Source of the DNA: an uncultured Pseudomonadota bacterium | GTDB lineage: Bacteria; Pseudomonadota; Alphaproteobacteria; RF32; CAG-239 | Direction: 5' to 3' | Length of the DNA stretch: 46,728 nucleotides | Assembly: GCA_902763905.1 (NCBI GenBank) | Contig: CACWUA010000008.1 | Location: 1 to 46,728 of the forward strand | Shown here: positions 32,582 to 41,277 of the stretch, piece after piece | How positions within the stretch are numbered: position 1 is the first letter of the stretch | Layout of the letters: every line of letters begins with the position of its first letter | Notes under the pieces: generated by a model | What the model was told of the DNA's origin: nothing | Database searches by the model: none | Seen by the model: the letters and a program-made list of their open reading frames with translations, nothing else | Translations under genes and position numbers: made by a program

Positions 32582-33845
32582 TAACCATATATCCTTGTAT
32601 TTTTTCCACTATGCCGTCCAATACTTTGGCTTCGCTGGTAGCCCAATTATAGGCCAGACTGCGTTTGGCTTCGAGCAGTTCGCGGTTGCCTAAAAGCTGG
32701 TCAACCATATCAATCAGCTCCAACACGTCATTTACCTGAATAATGCCGTCGGCGTGTTTGGCGCGATTTATGGCGTCGGTAAAGTTGTGCATGTGCGGAC
32801 CGACAATTACGGCATCGCGGCAACGTGACGGTTCCATAAAGTTTTGGCCGCCGTGCGGGATGAGCGAGCCACCGACAAACACAATCGGTGCGATTTCATA
32901 CCATATTCCCATCTCGCCGATGGTGTCAGCTACATAAACTTCGGTCTCGGTGGTTATAGGTTCTCCGGCTGAACGCAAAGCAACCTTCAAACCATAATCT
33001 TTCTCAAGTTTTTCTTTAATTTCAGTACCGCGGTTTGGGTGGCGCGGAGCAATTAACGTGAGTAATCCGGTGTACTTTTGTTGCAGATCTTTTAAAAAAC
33101 GTCCGATTTTAAATTCTTCGTCGTTATGAGTTGAACTGACCAACCACAATGGACGTTCGCCGATTTGTCTTAGAATTTCAGTCTTCTTTTCCTGATCAAC
33201 CGGTATGGGAAGTCCGGCATATTTCAAGTTGCCGAGGCACATGGCGTCTTTGGCTCCCAAAAGCCGCAAGCGATAAGCATCTTCTTCTGATTGTCCGAGA
33301 CAAGCGGTAAAACAATCCAACAACTCTTTAATGATGAATTCAAATTGCTGCCAACGTTTAAATGACTTATTGGAAATACGCCCATTAATCAAAATCAGCG
33401 GAATATTGCGGCGTTTAATCGAGGACAGCATCGCCGGCCAAAATTCGGATTCAAACCACAAGGCAATGGTTGGTTGCCAATGACGTACAAAGCGAGTGGT
33501 GAATACCGGATTATCTATGGGTAAATATTGGTGAAATGCGCGTTCAGGTAAGCGTTTTGCCATAACCTCAGCTGAAGTGGTGGTGCCGGTTGTAACCATT
33601 ATATGAATATCCGGATAAAGTTCCAATAAACGGTTAATTAAAGGGAGCATGGAAATTGATTCTCCGACCGAAGCACCGTGTAGCCAAACCAAACGTCCTT
33701 GAGGACGTTCTTTTATCGGGCGGCCGATGCGTTCATTAAAACGTTTGGTATCTTCTTTGCCGATTTTTTTACGTTTTTCTATATAACGCCGGATTGCTAT
33801 CGGGTATAAAATGCGAATAATAGTATTATAAAGGCCTATAAACAT
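32568..33845 (-). CDS. waaA: 3-deoxy-D-manno-octulosonic acid transferase WaaA
   Basis: A 425-residue membrane-anchored GT-B enzyme that transfers Kdo from CMP-Kdo to lipid IVA. The N-terminal membrane segment (IRILYPIAIRRYIEKRKK) is followed by RLVWLHGASVGES, with the catalytic-region Glu. Later motifs are FESEFWPAMLSSIKRRNIPLILINGR (two strings) and PIVFVGGSLIPHGGQNFMEP. It lies between lpxK and the DUF374 acyltransferase. CMP-Kdo would come from kdsB at 10705. Confidence 0.95.
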   Translation of the reverse strand: MFIGLYNTIIRILYPIAIRRYIEKRKKIGKEDTKRFNERIGRPIKERPQGRLVWLHGASVGESISMLPLINRLLELYPDIHIMVTTGTTTSAEVMAKRLPERAFHQYLPIDNPVFTTRFVRHWQPTIALWFESEFWPAMLSSIKRRNIPLILINGRISNKSFKRWQQFEFIIKELLDCFTACLGQSEEDAYRLRLLGAKDAMCLGNLKYAGLPIPVDQEKKTEILRQIGERPLWLVSSTHNDEEFKIGRFLKDLQQKYTGLLTLIAPRHPNRGTEIKEKLEKDYGLKVALRSAGEPITTETEVYVADTIGEMGIWYEIAPIVFVGGSLIPHGGQNFMEPSRCRDAVIVGPHMHNFTDAINRAKHADGIIQVNDVLELIDMVDQLLGNRELLEAKRSLAYNWATSEAKVLDGIVEKIQGYMVNEDS

Positions 33846-33855
33846 TCAATTTTCC

Positions 33856-34611
33856 TTATTTTTTATGTTGCTCTTCGTATATCTCTTTGCGGCTTTTGCG
33901 TGGACGTTTGCCTTTGGAAATATATGGAATCCCCATTTGGCGATCCAATTCCCAAGTTAATTCGTTTAAGTTGTTTTCAATTTGTTGCCGATATTCTTCA
34001 AGTTGCTCCGGTGTGGCATCGGCCGGAATGAATACCGGAGGAGTTATGGCATACATACCTTTATGAAAAGGCAGGGGAATCAACATGTCATCCCAACTTT
34101 TGGTAACAACTATCGAGCCGGAGATGCTGTAAGTGATCCCCATAATCGGTTTGCCTGATTTTTGAGCATAAAACAGAGGACTCATCGACAGTTCCATACT
34201 CGGGCCGCGCGGGCCATCCGGAATAATGGCAATGCTGTTTCCTTGTTTGAGATTTTGCATCAGTTCCAGAGCAGCTTCTTTAGCGTTTTTATCGCTGGAA
34301 CCGCTGATATGTCCGATGCCGAATTTTTCCAAGATATGCATAATCATGCGACCATCGCGATGTGGCGAAACCAGCGCATTAAGTTTGCTGCTTTTGTTCC
34401 AAAAATACGGCATGATCAAAGTGCGTCCGTGCCAACCGATAACGATTATGCTGTTGTGTTGTTTTATGGTTTCGTAAGTTTCTTTTACGCCGGTAACCGA
34501 TTGCCAACGTGTCGTCAATCCGACAAATTTTAGGTAGTAAAAAGCCAAATTGCCAATCAATTTTTCGGCAATCGGAGAGTTAATAATGTTTTTTATCCAC
34601 TGTGGTTTCAT
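33856..34611 (-). CDS. Lysophospholipid acyltransferase-like protein (DUF374)
   Basis: A 251-residue protein with an N-terminal membrane segment (NLAFYYLKFVGL). The acyltransferase-like block has a WHGR motif (residues near 60) in place of the usual HxxxxD and IPDGPRGPSMELS (near 131-143). This DUF374 family regularly sits beside waaA and lpxK in alphaproteobacteria and is thought to acylate lipid A or a related lipid. Ten bases separate it from waaA, and it heads the operon. Confidence 0.85.
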   Translation of the reverse strand: MKPQWIKNIINSPIAEKLIGNLAFYYLKFVGLTTRWQSVTGVKETYETIKQHNSIIVIGWHGRTLIMPYFWNKSSKLNALVSPHRDGRMIMHILEKFGIGHISGSSDKNAKEAALELMQNLKQGNSIAIIPDGPRGPSMELSMSPLFYAQKSGKPIMGITYSISGSIVVTKSWDDMLIPLPFHKGMYAITPPVFIPADATPEQLEEYRQQIENNLNELTWELDRQMGIPYISKGKRPRKSRKEIYEEQHKK

Positions 34612-34739
34612 TGCGTTTCACATTTACTTTTCCTCATCATACAATATTTTTTTTGAATTACAATCCGAAAACAAAAAATATTAGGTGTTTTTTTGCAATT
34701 TTGTGCTTAAATCAGTTTATATGGCAAAGGAGGAGGAAT

Positions 34740-35918
34740 ATGACGGGACTGTATCTCAATAAAGCACAATTTGCGGCAGAGCTTGAGAAATGTTTGCAAT
34801 GCAAAGCAAAACCTTGTGAAAATGCGTGTCCGGTACATTGTTCACCGCATGATTTTATTGCGGCTGCCAAGTCCGGAAATGTGCAGCTTGCTGCAAAGTT
34901 GATTGATAAGCAGAATCCTTTGGGAGAAACATGCGGATTGATATGTCCCGATAAGTTTTGTCAGCAAGCGTGCCTGCGCAGGTATCTTGATGCTCCGATT
35001 CAAATTCCTGCCGTGCAGGCAGAAATAATGCGTCAAGCCAGAGAAAATAGGTTGTTTGGAGCAATTGCGGCTCCTGAACCTAACGGTAAAAAAATAGCTG
35101 TAATCGGTGCCGGACCGGCTGGAATAGGGGCTGCTTCCGAGTTAATAAAAAACGGGTTCGGTGTAACGGTTTTTGAACGCAGATCTTCGGTGGGTGGTGC
35201 ACTGAATCTGATACCGTCCGAACGTTTGCCGCAAGAAATTACGGCATACGGTTGGCAGCGTTTGATGACAAGCGGTGCACTCGAAATGAAGTTTGATTTT
35301 GCGGTTGAAAGTTATGATTTATTGCTGCAATACGGTTTTTCTGCAGTTGTTGTTGCGGTTGGTGAGCAAAAAAGCCGTACGCTGGGAATTGTTGGAGAAG
35401 AATTTTGTATTGATTATACAAAATATTTGCAAAATCCCAAAAAATATGCGACTGTCGGCAATGTGGCGATTATCGGCGGCGGTGCGGCAGCAGTCGATTG
35501 TGCCGTTACGGCTGTAAAACAAGGAGCAAAACATACGGAAATGTTTGTGCGCCGCAGTTTGAGCGATATGCGGATAACCGCCAAAGAGAGGAAGTTATTG
35601 TTGGAAAACAGAGTTGATATCAGTACAATGACACGTCCCGTAAAAATTGAGAAAAATAGTGGAGAAACCATCATTGTTCATACCTGTAAAACGCAGTTTG
35701 ATGCAAAAGGTCGATTAACTGATATTCCGTATACGGAGATAGCCAGAGGCGGGTTTGATTATATTATTTTGGCATTGGGATCAATTCGCGACGGTGAACC
35801 ATGCGAATCGGAAAATATTTATTATGCCGGAGATTTTATCATGGGCGGTTCGACAGCGGTGGAGGCAATTGCTTCCGGCAAAAAAGCAGCCGAAGCCATT
35901 GTATCAAAATACGGGTAA
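34740..35918 (+). CDS. PreT/GltD-like NAD(P)H Fe-S flavoprotein
   Basis: A 392-residue oxidoreductase. The N-terminal Fer4_20 domain has CLQCKAKPCENACPVHC (about 18-34) and CGLICPDKFCQQAC (about 64-77), the two [4Fe-4S] ligand sets of PreT and GltD. A pyridine-nucleotide-disulphide reductase core follows, with GAGPAGIGAASELIKNGF for FAD (about 122) and IIGGGAAAVDCAVTAVKQGA for NAD(P) (about 243). PreT works with PreA in pyrimidine reduction and GltD with GltB, but neither partner is adjacent. The ATG at 34740 with AGGAGGA fixes the start. Confidence 0.82.
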   Translation: MTGLYLNKAQFAAELEKCLQCKAKPCENACPVHCSPHDFIAAAKSGNVQLAAKLIDKQNPLGETCGLICPDKFCQQACLRRYLDAPIQIPAVQAEIMRQARENRLFGAIAAPEPNGKKIAVIGAGPAGIGAASELIKNGFGVTVFERRSSVGGALNLIPSERLPQEITAYGWQRLMTSGALEMKFDFAVESYDLLLQYGFSAVVVAVGEQKSRTLGIVGEEFCIDYTKYLQNPKKYATVGNVAIIGGGAAAVDCAVTAVKQGAKHTEMFVRRSLSDMRITAKERKLLLENRVDISTMTRPVKIEKNSGETIIVHTCKTQFDAKGRLTDIPYTEIARGGFDYIILALGSIRDGEPCESENIYYAGDFIMGGSTAVEAIASGKKAAEAIVSKYG

Positions 35919-35989
35919 TTGAGATAAGTTTGTCTGCAAATGTTTTTTGAGGCAGGGGCAAGTCAAACAGTAGAGTTTTTACAGAATAA

Positions 35990-37405
35990 TTAGTCCACAG
36001 GTCCGTTTTCTTTGAGGTGTTGTTTAATTTCTCCCATCTTCCAACGGAACGGATTTTCTCGGCTAAATTTGCGGATATAATAAATATAACCGCAGAAAAC
36101 AAGAGAACCTGCAACCAACCATGCCAACGGACCGGCGTACATAACACCTCGATAGCCGATGGCTGAAGCCAAAAAGACGGCACTGAATGCACGTACCAAA
36201 AGTTCAACTATACTTGACATCAGCGGTAACAGCGGCTTGCCCATTCCCTGAATGGTGTTGCGGAACACAAAAATCATCCCCAAAAAGAAGTAAAACATGG
36301 TACTGATAACGAGATATTGCCGCCCAACATCTAAAATCAGGGTAATATCATTGCCGGAAACATTATTGCCGGTATCAATAAACATGGCAATCATACCGGT
36401 ACCGATTTTGCGGATGAGGAAAAAACCGGCAATGCTGATAATTGCTGACATAATAAAGGCATATCTGACACCGCGACGGATACGTGAAAGTAAGTGTGCC
36501 CCCCAGTTTTGCGCCGTAAATGTTGCCATGGAAAGTCCGAGTGCCAACAGCGGTTGTGTGGCGAATTGCTCAATACGGAATGCGGCGGCAAAAGCGGCGA
36601 TTATATCCGGACCGAACGAGTTGCACACGCTTTGAATTATCATAATGCTGAATGAAAGTATTGAAAATTGCAAAGCCATCGGAAAAGCTATTCGCAAGTG
36701 GTCGAGCATAACTTGGGAATTATAATGCATAAATTTTTTATCAAGCCGCAGCAATGGGAATTTATGCCACATGTATATAAAACATATAACAACCGAAAGA
36801 GTGTTCGATACCAATGTTCCCATAGCGGAACCGGTTACACCCCAACCGCAATATTTGATAAAGATGAAATTAAGCAATATGTTGATAAGCGAGCAGAAAA
36901 TCAAAAAATACAGCGGGGTTTTGCTGTCGCCGAGCGCGCGTATAAAGCCGGAAAGCAGGTTAAAAAGCACAATCATCACCGTGCTTAAACACATCACAAA
37001 CATAAAGTCGTAGGCATCAGCAAACAGTTCCGGAGGTATATTCATAACGCGGAGCAGCGGGTTCAATGCAGCAATAAGTCCGCAAGTCATAATAACACTA
37101 AGCGTTAATGCCGCCAGCAGACAATGGAATACCGACATACGTACACCGTCTTCGTCTTTAGCACCGAAGCGTTGGGCTGTAATTATGGTTAAGCCGCCGG
37201 TAAAACCGAACGCAACCATTAAAAACACCATATATATAGGAGCCGAAGCGCCGATTGCGGCTAAGGCATTGACGCTGATTAAGTGACCGACGATAATCAT
37301 ATCGGAGATTTGATAAAGCTGCAAAAACAGGTTGCCGAGCAACAAGGGCAGGGCAAACCAGATAATAAGTTTTAACGGATGTCCGACGGTTAAATCGTTT
37401 ATCAT
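35990..37405 (-). CDS. MATE-family multidrug/cation exporter
   Basis: A 471-residue inner-membrane transporter with 12 predicted helices in two repeats. Typical features are the opening HPLKLIIWFALPLLLGNLFLQ followed by YQISDMIIVGHLI, and the second-half equivalent IAFPMALQFSILSFSIMI. It probably exports a cationic drug or metabolite in exchange for Na+ or H+; the substrate is unknown. The start has AAAGGAAT. The plus-strand oxidoreductase gene converges on it 71 bases away. Confidence 0.93.
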   Translation of the reverse strand: MINDLTVGHPLKLIIWFALPLLLGNLFLQLYQISDMIIVGHLISVNALAAIGASAPIYMVFLMVAFGFTGGLTIITAQRFGAKDEDGVRMSVFHCLLAALTLSVIMTCGLIAALNPLLRVMNIPPELFADAYDFMFVMCLSTVMIVLFNLLSGFIRALGDSKTPLYFLIFCSLINILLNFIFIKYCGWGVTGSAMGTLVSNTLSVVICFIYMWHKFPLLRLDKKFMHYNSQVMLDHLRIAFPMALQFSILSFSIMIIQSVCNSFGPDIIAAFAAAFRIEQFATQPLLALGLSMATFTAQNWGAHLLSRIRRGVRYAFIMSAIISIAGFFLIRKIGTGMIAMFIDTGNNVSGNDITLILDVGRQYLVISTMFYFFLGMIFVFRNTIQGMGKPLLPLMSSIVELLVRAFSAVFLASAIGYRGVMYAGPLAWLVAGSLVFCGYIYYIRKFSRENPFRWKMGEIKQHLKENGPVD

Positions 37406-37502
37406 ATTATTCCTTTGTTATAAACTGTCTGCATTTATAGTTTAATTGTTACAAATGTCCAGTAAAAAATATTGATTTTTTTGGTTTTTTTATACAAACA
37501 AA

Positions 37503-37522
37503 AAAACGCCCGAAGGCGTTTT
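37503..37522 (-). terminator. Terminator below the partial tRNA-Val
   Basis: AAAACGCC pairs with GGCGTTTT around a CGAA loop and is followed by a T-run on the minus strand. The layout (CGAA-loop terminator 8 bases below a CCA end) is the same as at the partial tRNA-Lys (12993-13014). Confidence 0.85.
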
Positions 37523-37529
37523 AATCTAT

Positions 37530-37638
37530 TGGTGGGCGCTGAGAGGCTGAACTTCGTTTCACTCCGTCCGCTCCTGCGCTCATCGCCTACGGCGACCGGC
37601 GTGCCCGCGCCCGCCTTTCGCTTGTAGTCGAACTCCCG
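37530..37638 (-). pseudogene. Partial tRNA-Val 3' end with a GC-rich insert in the T-loop
   Basis: The minus strand holds the CCA, acceptor and T-stem 3' side of tRNA-Val (37530-37546 equals 37705-37721) and the T-arm 5' side (37628-37638), split in the T-loop by ~81 bp (37547-37627). The insert shares long identical stretches with the one at 13039-13112: AAGCGAAAGGC near its 5' side and a 22-base core with a TCGCC/GGCGA hairpin. Upstream the T-arm is followed by an inverted copy of itself (9-bp stem, 37630-37650). It has its own terminator. It cannot be a normal tRNA. Confidence 0.85.
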
Positions 37639-37675
37639 TCTCGGGAGTTCAAACCTCTATCAAAGCAGATACTAA

Positions 37676-37699
37676 AAAAAGCACCTTGCGGTGCTTTTT
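37676..37699 (-). terminator. Terminator of tRNA-Val
   Basis: AAAAAGCACC pairs with GGTGCTTTTT around TTGC, with seven T's following on the minus strand, five bases below the CCA end. Confidence 0.88.
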
Positions 37700-37704
37700 G
37701 GTGT

Positions 37705-37780
37705 TGGTGGGCGCTGAGAGGTTCGAACTCCCGACCCTCTCGGTGTAAACGAGATGCTCTTCCAGCTGAGCTAAGCGCCC
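37705..37780 (-). tRNA. tRNA-Val (anticodon TAC), CCA encoded
   Basis: The acceptor stem GGGCGCT/AGCGCCC, D-arm GCTC/GAGC, anticodon stem TCTCG/CGAGA with loop TTTACAC (anticodon TAC) and T-loop TTCGAAC all form. CCA lies at 37705-37707. A promoter precedes it and a terminator follows. Confidence 0.97.
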
Positions 37781-37798
37781 ATCTCATTAACGATATTG

Positions 37799-37827
37799 CT
37801 TATACACGCTAAAAATTTATAAATCAA
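37799..37827 (-). promoter_or_regulatory. Promoter of tRNA-Val
   Basis: On the minus strand TTGATT and TATAAG are separated by 17 bp, ending 18 bases before the tRNA 5' end. Confidence 0.8.
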
Positions 37828-38091
37828 GTATTTTTTTTATTTTTTTTAAAATATATGTAAAAATGTACATTTTTTCTGATATTAAACGGATTTGATTATT
37901 TTATACGCATGAAAATAACATTATGTTCGCTGAAAATTGCTGTGTGCGGTGTATAAAGTCATTACTCAACCGGCGCAGTATATATTATTATCATGTCTCG
38001 CTGAGCCGCAGGCGAATGTGCCAGTGCATCTTCAAATTAAAACAATAAACAGCTATATATTACAATAAATTTAGAGGCCATATGAAATAAA
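37828..38091. other. Intergenic stretch without a recognised gene
   Basis: The stretch is AT-rich and holds no supported coding region. One short GC-richer patch around 37994-38030 interrupts the AT-rich sequence; I cannot assign it a role. Confidence 0.4.
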
Positions 38092-38125
38092 AATAAAGCC
38101 TCGTTTGTAATAACAAGGCTTTATT
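38092..38125. terminator. Terminator after the aquaporin gene
   Basis: A 10-bp perfect stem (AATAAAGCCT with AGGCTTTATT) has A/T runs on both sides. It lies 17 bases below the aquaporin stop on the minus strand. Confidence 0.75.
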
Positions 38126-38141
38126 TTAGGAATAATCAGGA

Positions 38142-38948
38142 TTATTTTTGTAATGATTTACCGGCAGACTTGCGTGTTGTATGGTGTGCCGGAGAATGCT
38201 TGCGTGCTGCAGGTTTTTCTGCTGCCGCAATTTCTTTAACAACAACTTTTTCTTCTAATTTGCAAGCACCGTCGCAGCAACCGCAGCAGCAACAACGTGA
38301 GCAGATACCGGCAAAAATACCGGCAACTGACGGAACTGCCAAGAACAGCCATAATTGACTCATTGCCTGACCGCCGACAAATATTGCCGGACCGAAGCTA
38401 CGTGCCGGATTAACCGAAACACCGTCAATCAATAAACCTAAAATGTGTAAAACAACCAAGGTTAAGCCGATTACAACACCGGCAATTTTCAATTCTTGAG
38501 CTGTTGTTTTTAAAATTACTTTTACAAAAATAAACGTTGCAATAAATTCAAATACAGCAGCAGTAACAGTGCTGTATCCTCCGCCGTAATTTGATCCCCA
38601 GCCGTTTTGACCTAAGCCGGAAGTTGCTATGTCATAGCCGCTCAATTTGCCTCTGATCATATAATATAATACGGCCGCACCCAATGTGGCACCGATAAAT
38701 TGGAAAATGATGTAACCGATGGCATCTTTAAGGCTCATACGACCGGCAGTCAGTACACCGAGAGTTACTGCCGGATTAACGTGTGCGCCGGAAACCGGAC
38801 CAATGGCATAAGCCATGGCCATCAAAGCTAAACCGAAAGCTAAGGCAATACCGATAGGACCGACATACGGAGCGGAAAATACAACTGTGCCGCAACCAAC
38901 AAATACCAGAACGAATGTTCCGAATAATTCTGCAATATATTTTTTCAT
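38142..38948 (-). CDS. Aquaporin (MIP family, AqpZ-like) with a cysteine-rich C-terminal tail
   Basis: A 268-residue channel with six helices and the two half-helix motifs SGAHVNPAVTLG (about 61-72) and VSVNPARSFGPA (about 180-191), giving NPA, NPA and the filter Arg. The other filter positions look like Tyr/His/Val, nearer to water-type AqpZ than to glycerol facilitators. The start at 38948 has AGGAGA; the longer frame is not needed. The last ~50 residues are unusual: a CSRCCCCGCCDGAC cluster right after the final helix, then a Lys/Ala/His-rich tail. The cluster would face the cytoplasm and could bind metal or be lipid-modified. Family certain, tail function unknown. Confidence 0.92.
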   Translation of the reverse strand: MKKYIAELFGTFVLVFVGCGTVVFSAPYVGPIGIALAFGLALMAMAYAIGPVSGAHVNPAVTLGVLTAGRMSLKDAIGYIIFQFIGATLGAAVLYYMIRGKLSGYDIATSGLGQNGWGSNYGGGYSTVTAAVFEFIATFIFVKVILKTTAQELKIAGVVIGLTLVVLHILGLLIDGVSVNPARSFGPAIFVGGQAMSQLWLFLAVPSVAGIFAGICSRCCCCGCCDGACKLEEKVVVKEIAAAEKPAARKHSPAHHTTRKSAGKSLQK

Positions 38949-39028
38949 AAATAAGTCTCCTAAAGTTTGTATATACAACAGTAGGTTATAAAGCATTTTG
39001 TTTATTGAATGGTTAACGGCGGATTTTT

Positions 39029-40234
39029 TTATTTGAGCGTTGCCGCCAAAGCCTCTGCCAGCTCATCCAAAGCGGAAAGTTGTTCGGTTTTGAGCGCCGA
39101 TTTCAGCAATACTGTCGGCTCAATTTGTGTGCAATTTTTCCATTTGGCGATTTCCTCATTCATTTGCTTGCCGGCAAGCGGTGCCCATGTGCCGTTATCT
39201 ATCAGTGCTATGGTGCGATTTTGCAAATTATGTGCGGTCAGTTCGCGCAACAAATTATCCATATTCACAAAAATACCGGCATTGTAGGTCGGCGTGGCAA
39301 ACACCAGAGCCGAAGCACGAAAGGCCTCGCTGATGATGTATGACGAATGAGTGACTGAAACATCATAAATGCGGATGTTCTTTACACCTTTTTCCGCCAG
39401 CTTGGTCGCCAGAATTTCCGCGGCGTTGGCGGTGTTGCCGTAAATCGAGCCGTAAGCGATGACAACAGCTTTTTCTTCCGGTTCGTAGGCTGCCCATTTG
39501 GCATATTTATCAATAAAGAATCCTAAATTTTCGCGCCAGATAAAGCCGTGGAGCGGGCAAATCATTTTAATATCGAGCGCGGAGGCTTTTTTTAAGACAT
39601 TCTGCACTTGCGGACCGTATTTGCCGACAATGTTGGTATAGTAGCGGCGTGCTTCATATAAATATTCACGTTCAAAATTAACTTCATCGGCGAAAATGTT
39701 GCCGTTTAAAGCACCGAAAGTACCGAAAGCATCGGCCGAAAACAAAATCTTGTCGGTTGTATCATAAGTCATCATCACTTCCGGCCAATGCACCATCGGG
39801 GCAGAGATAAATTGCAAGGTGTGTTTGCCGGTAGTAAGCGAATCGCCTTCTTTTATCAATAAATATTTCTCCGCCGGCAGATTCATTTCAAAGAATTGTT
39901 CAATCATTTTTTTGGTTTGCGCGTTGCAAACAACGGTTGTTTCCGGATGAAGACGCAACAACGAATCCAGTTCGGCACAATGGTCCGGCTCCATGTGATG
40001 CACCACCACATAATCAAGTGCGTGGCCGGCAAGCGCATATTGCAGATTTTCAAAAAACTGATGACTTATTGCCGAATCGACCGTATCAAACAATACGGTT
40101 TTTTCATCAAGCAATAAGTATGAATTGTAGGAAATTCCGTTGGGAATCGGATAAACGTTTTCAAACAAAGCCAGACGGCGGTCGCTGGCACCGAGCCAGA
40201 CTAAATCAGCGGTTATGTGTTGCGTATTGTGCAT
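39029..40234 (-). CDS. Flavodiiron protein (FprA-type O2/NO reductase)
   Basis: A 401-residue cytosolic enzyme that reduces oxygen to water (or NO to N2O) in anaerobes. The beta-lactamase-like half carries the di-iron ligands HHMEPDHCAE (HxExDH, near 80), an H in MVHWPE (near 146), D in SADAFG and H in CPLHGFIW. The C-terminal flavodoxin half starts VVIAYGSIYGNTANAAEIL (FMN loop) and includes FATPTYNAG. The ATG at 40234 has AAGGAG; 67 further upstream codons look non-coding. It has no rubredoxin domain, so electrons come from a separate partner. Confidence 0.94.
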   Translation of the reverse strand: MHNTQHITADLVWLGASDRRLALFENVYPIPNGISYNSYLLLDEKTVLFDTVDSAISHQFFENLQYALAGHALDYVVVHHMEPDHCAELDSLLRLHPETTVVCNAQTKKMIEQFFEMNLPAEKYLLIKEGDSLTTGKHTLQFISAPMVHWPEVMMTYDTTDKILFSADAFGTFGALNGNIFADEVNFEREYLYEARRYYTNIVGKYGPQVQNVLKKASALDIKMICPLHGFIWRENLGFFIDKYAKWAAYEPEEKAVVIAYGSIYGNTANAAEILATKLAEKGVKNIRIYDVSVTHSSYIISEAFRASALVFATPTYNAGIFVNMDNLLRELTAHNLQNRTIALIDNGTWAPLAGKQMNEEIAKWKNCTQIEPTVLLKSALKTEQLSALDELAEALAATLK

Positions 40235-40304
40235 TTTATTTCTCCTTTTTGCGTATAATATAATTGCTGACGGAGAAAATGTAAAATGTTTTTTGGAACA
40301 AAAA

Positions 40305-40339
40305 ATTAAAACCGCCCCGATTAAGGAGACGGTTTTAAT
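40305..40339. terminator. Terminator between the flavodiiron and membrane-protein genes
   Basis: A 10-bp perfect stem (ATTAAAACCG with CGGTTTTAAT) is followed by a T-run on both strands. It ends the minus-strand gene whose stop is at 40345. Confidence 0.8.
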
Positions 40340-40344
40340 TTTTC

Positions 40345-40671
40345 TTACTTTTTTTGACACCAGCGGATTATGCTGACTGCGCTTCTCAAGAGTACGAATG
40401 TGAAAAACCACATCAGACACAAAGCACAGAGGCACACGATAAGCGAGATTATCGAGTTATCGTCTGCTGTAAGGTATGCCAGCAGGCAGCACATAATACC
40501 GATGAAGAACAAGTAGCGATTAACCACCTGATAGACATAACCGTTGTAGGTCAGAGGCGGCATCTCTATAGCATCCTTAAAGTTAGAGTCTATAGCGGCC
40601 AGACATCCCATTATGCAACCGATAATCAAGATAACCTGCTCAATCCAGGTAAATGACGCAATAATACCCAT
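40345..40671 (-). CDS. Small three-helix membrane protein, unknown
   Basis: A 108-residue protein starting MGIIASFTWIEQVILIIGCI. It has three hydrophobic segments (about 9-28, 48-68, 75-100) and a short basic tail ending WCQKK. I do not recognise a family. A TTG at 40716 would give a longer form, but neither start has a clear ribosome site. It follows the holin-like gene with only a hairpin (40714-40746) between them, so the two may act together. Confidence 0.55.
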   Translation of the reverse strand: MGIIASFTWIEQVILIIGCIMGCLAAIDSNFKDAIEMPPLTYNGYVYQVVNRYLFFIGIMCCLLAYLTADDNSIISLIVCLCALCLMWFFTFVLLRSAVSIIRWCQKK

Positions 40672-40713
40672 AATTTTTTTGTTTTTTTGTTGTTTGTATT
40701 GTTTTTTTGTAAT

Positions 40714-40746
40714 CAAGTTCCGCCCCGACCGGGGAAACGGAACTTG
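40714..40746. other. GC-rich hairpin between the two small membrane-protein genes
   Basis: A 9-bp perfect outer stem (CAAGTTCCG with CGGAACTTG) surrounds an inner CCCC/GGGG stem. It has no following T-run, so it may be a processing or attenuation element rather than a terminator. Confidence 0.5.
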
Positions 40747-40752
40747 AGTAAT

Positions 40753-41277
40753 TCAGGTTTCTTCCGGCTCCTGATGAGCGTTCATCTTGGCGCGACGCTC
40801 GCTTTGCTGTTTAGACTGCGAGTAAACGCCGATTTCACGTGCACCTGAAATGGTCAGAAAGATACCGATAGAGGACTGGAGAAAACTCCAATCAACCGCC
40901 CGGAAGTTGTGGAAAAACGGCAACACCAGCATATTGACGGCGAAACCGATTACCAGACACCAACCGATGGCCGGAACCCAGAGTCTCTCTTTGAGAATTT
41001 CTTCAGCCGTGGCTTTGTCAGAGGCAGACAGCGGCCCCAGATTCTCCAGATACTTGAATCTTGCCAACACCACCTGACGGGCAGAACCCAATCCGGCAAC
41101 GATGCTGGCAGCCAGAATCAGCTGATTACAGTCAATCGGTTCACATATTTCCACAAACGGCGCAATCGCACAGTTGATGAAAAAGCCGAGTCCGATGACA
41201 ATACCCAAACCGATTACCCAAATATGCGACGTTTTGATTCTGACATCGCTCCTGAGAAAATTAAAAAATTTTTTCAT
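40753..41277 (-). CDS. Membrane protein resembling three-helix holins
   Basis: A 174-residue protein starting MKKFFNFLRSDVRIKTSHIW. It has a first hydrophobic segment (WVIGLGIVIGLGFFINCAIA), then weaker helices and a last one followed by GAREIGVYSQSKQQSERRAK. The arrangement of WVPAIGWCLVIGFAVNMLVL and the GxRExxxY-like end resembles GTA-type three-helix holins (PF11351) by eye. No lysozyme or phage gene is next to it, so the holin idea is weak. The ATG at 41277 lacks a clear ribosome site. It is divergent from the ankyrin gene. Confidence 0.5.
   Translation of the reverse strand: MKKFFNFLRSDVRIKTSHIWVIGLGIVIGLGFFINCAIAPFVEICEPIDCNQLILAASIVAGLGSARQVVLARFKYLENLGPLSASDKATAEEILKERLWVPAIGWCLVIGFAVNMLVLPFFHNFRAVDWSFLQSSIGIFLTISGAREIGVYSQSKQQSERRAKMNAHQEPEET

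Noticed and set aside
37587-37787. Minus-strand ORF of 66 codons across tRNA-Val (starting RWALSSAGRAS)
   Set aside because: It is the translation of the tRNA gene, its terminator and the T-loop insert; ORFs of this kind are a known artefact of tRNA loci.
40345-41277. Two small membrane genes as a phage lysis cassette
   Set aside because: No endolysin, spanin or other phage gene is nearby and the holin resemblance is only by eye.
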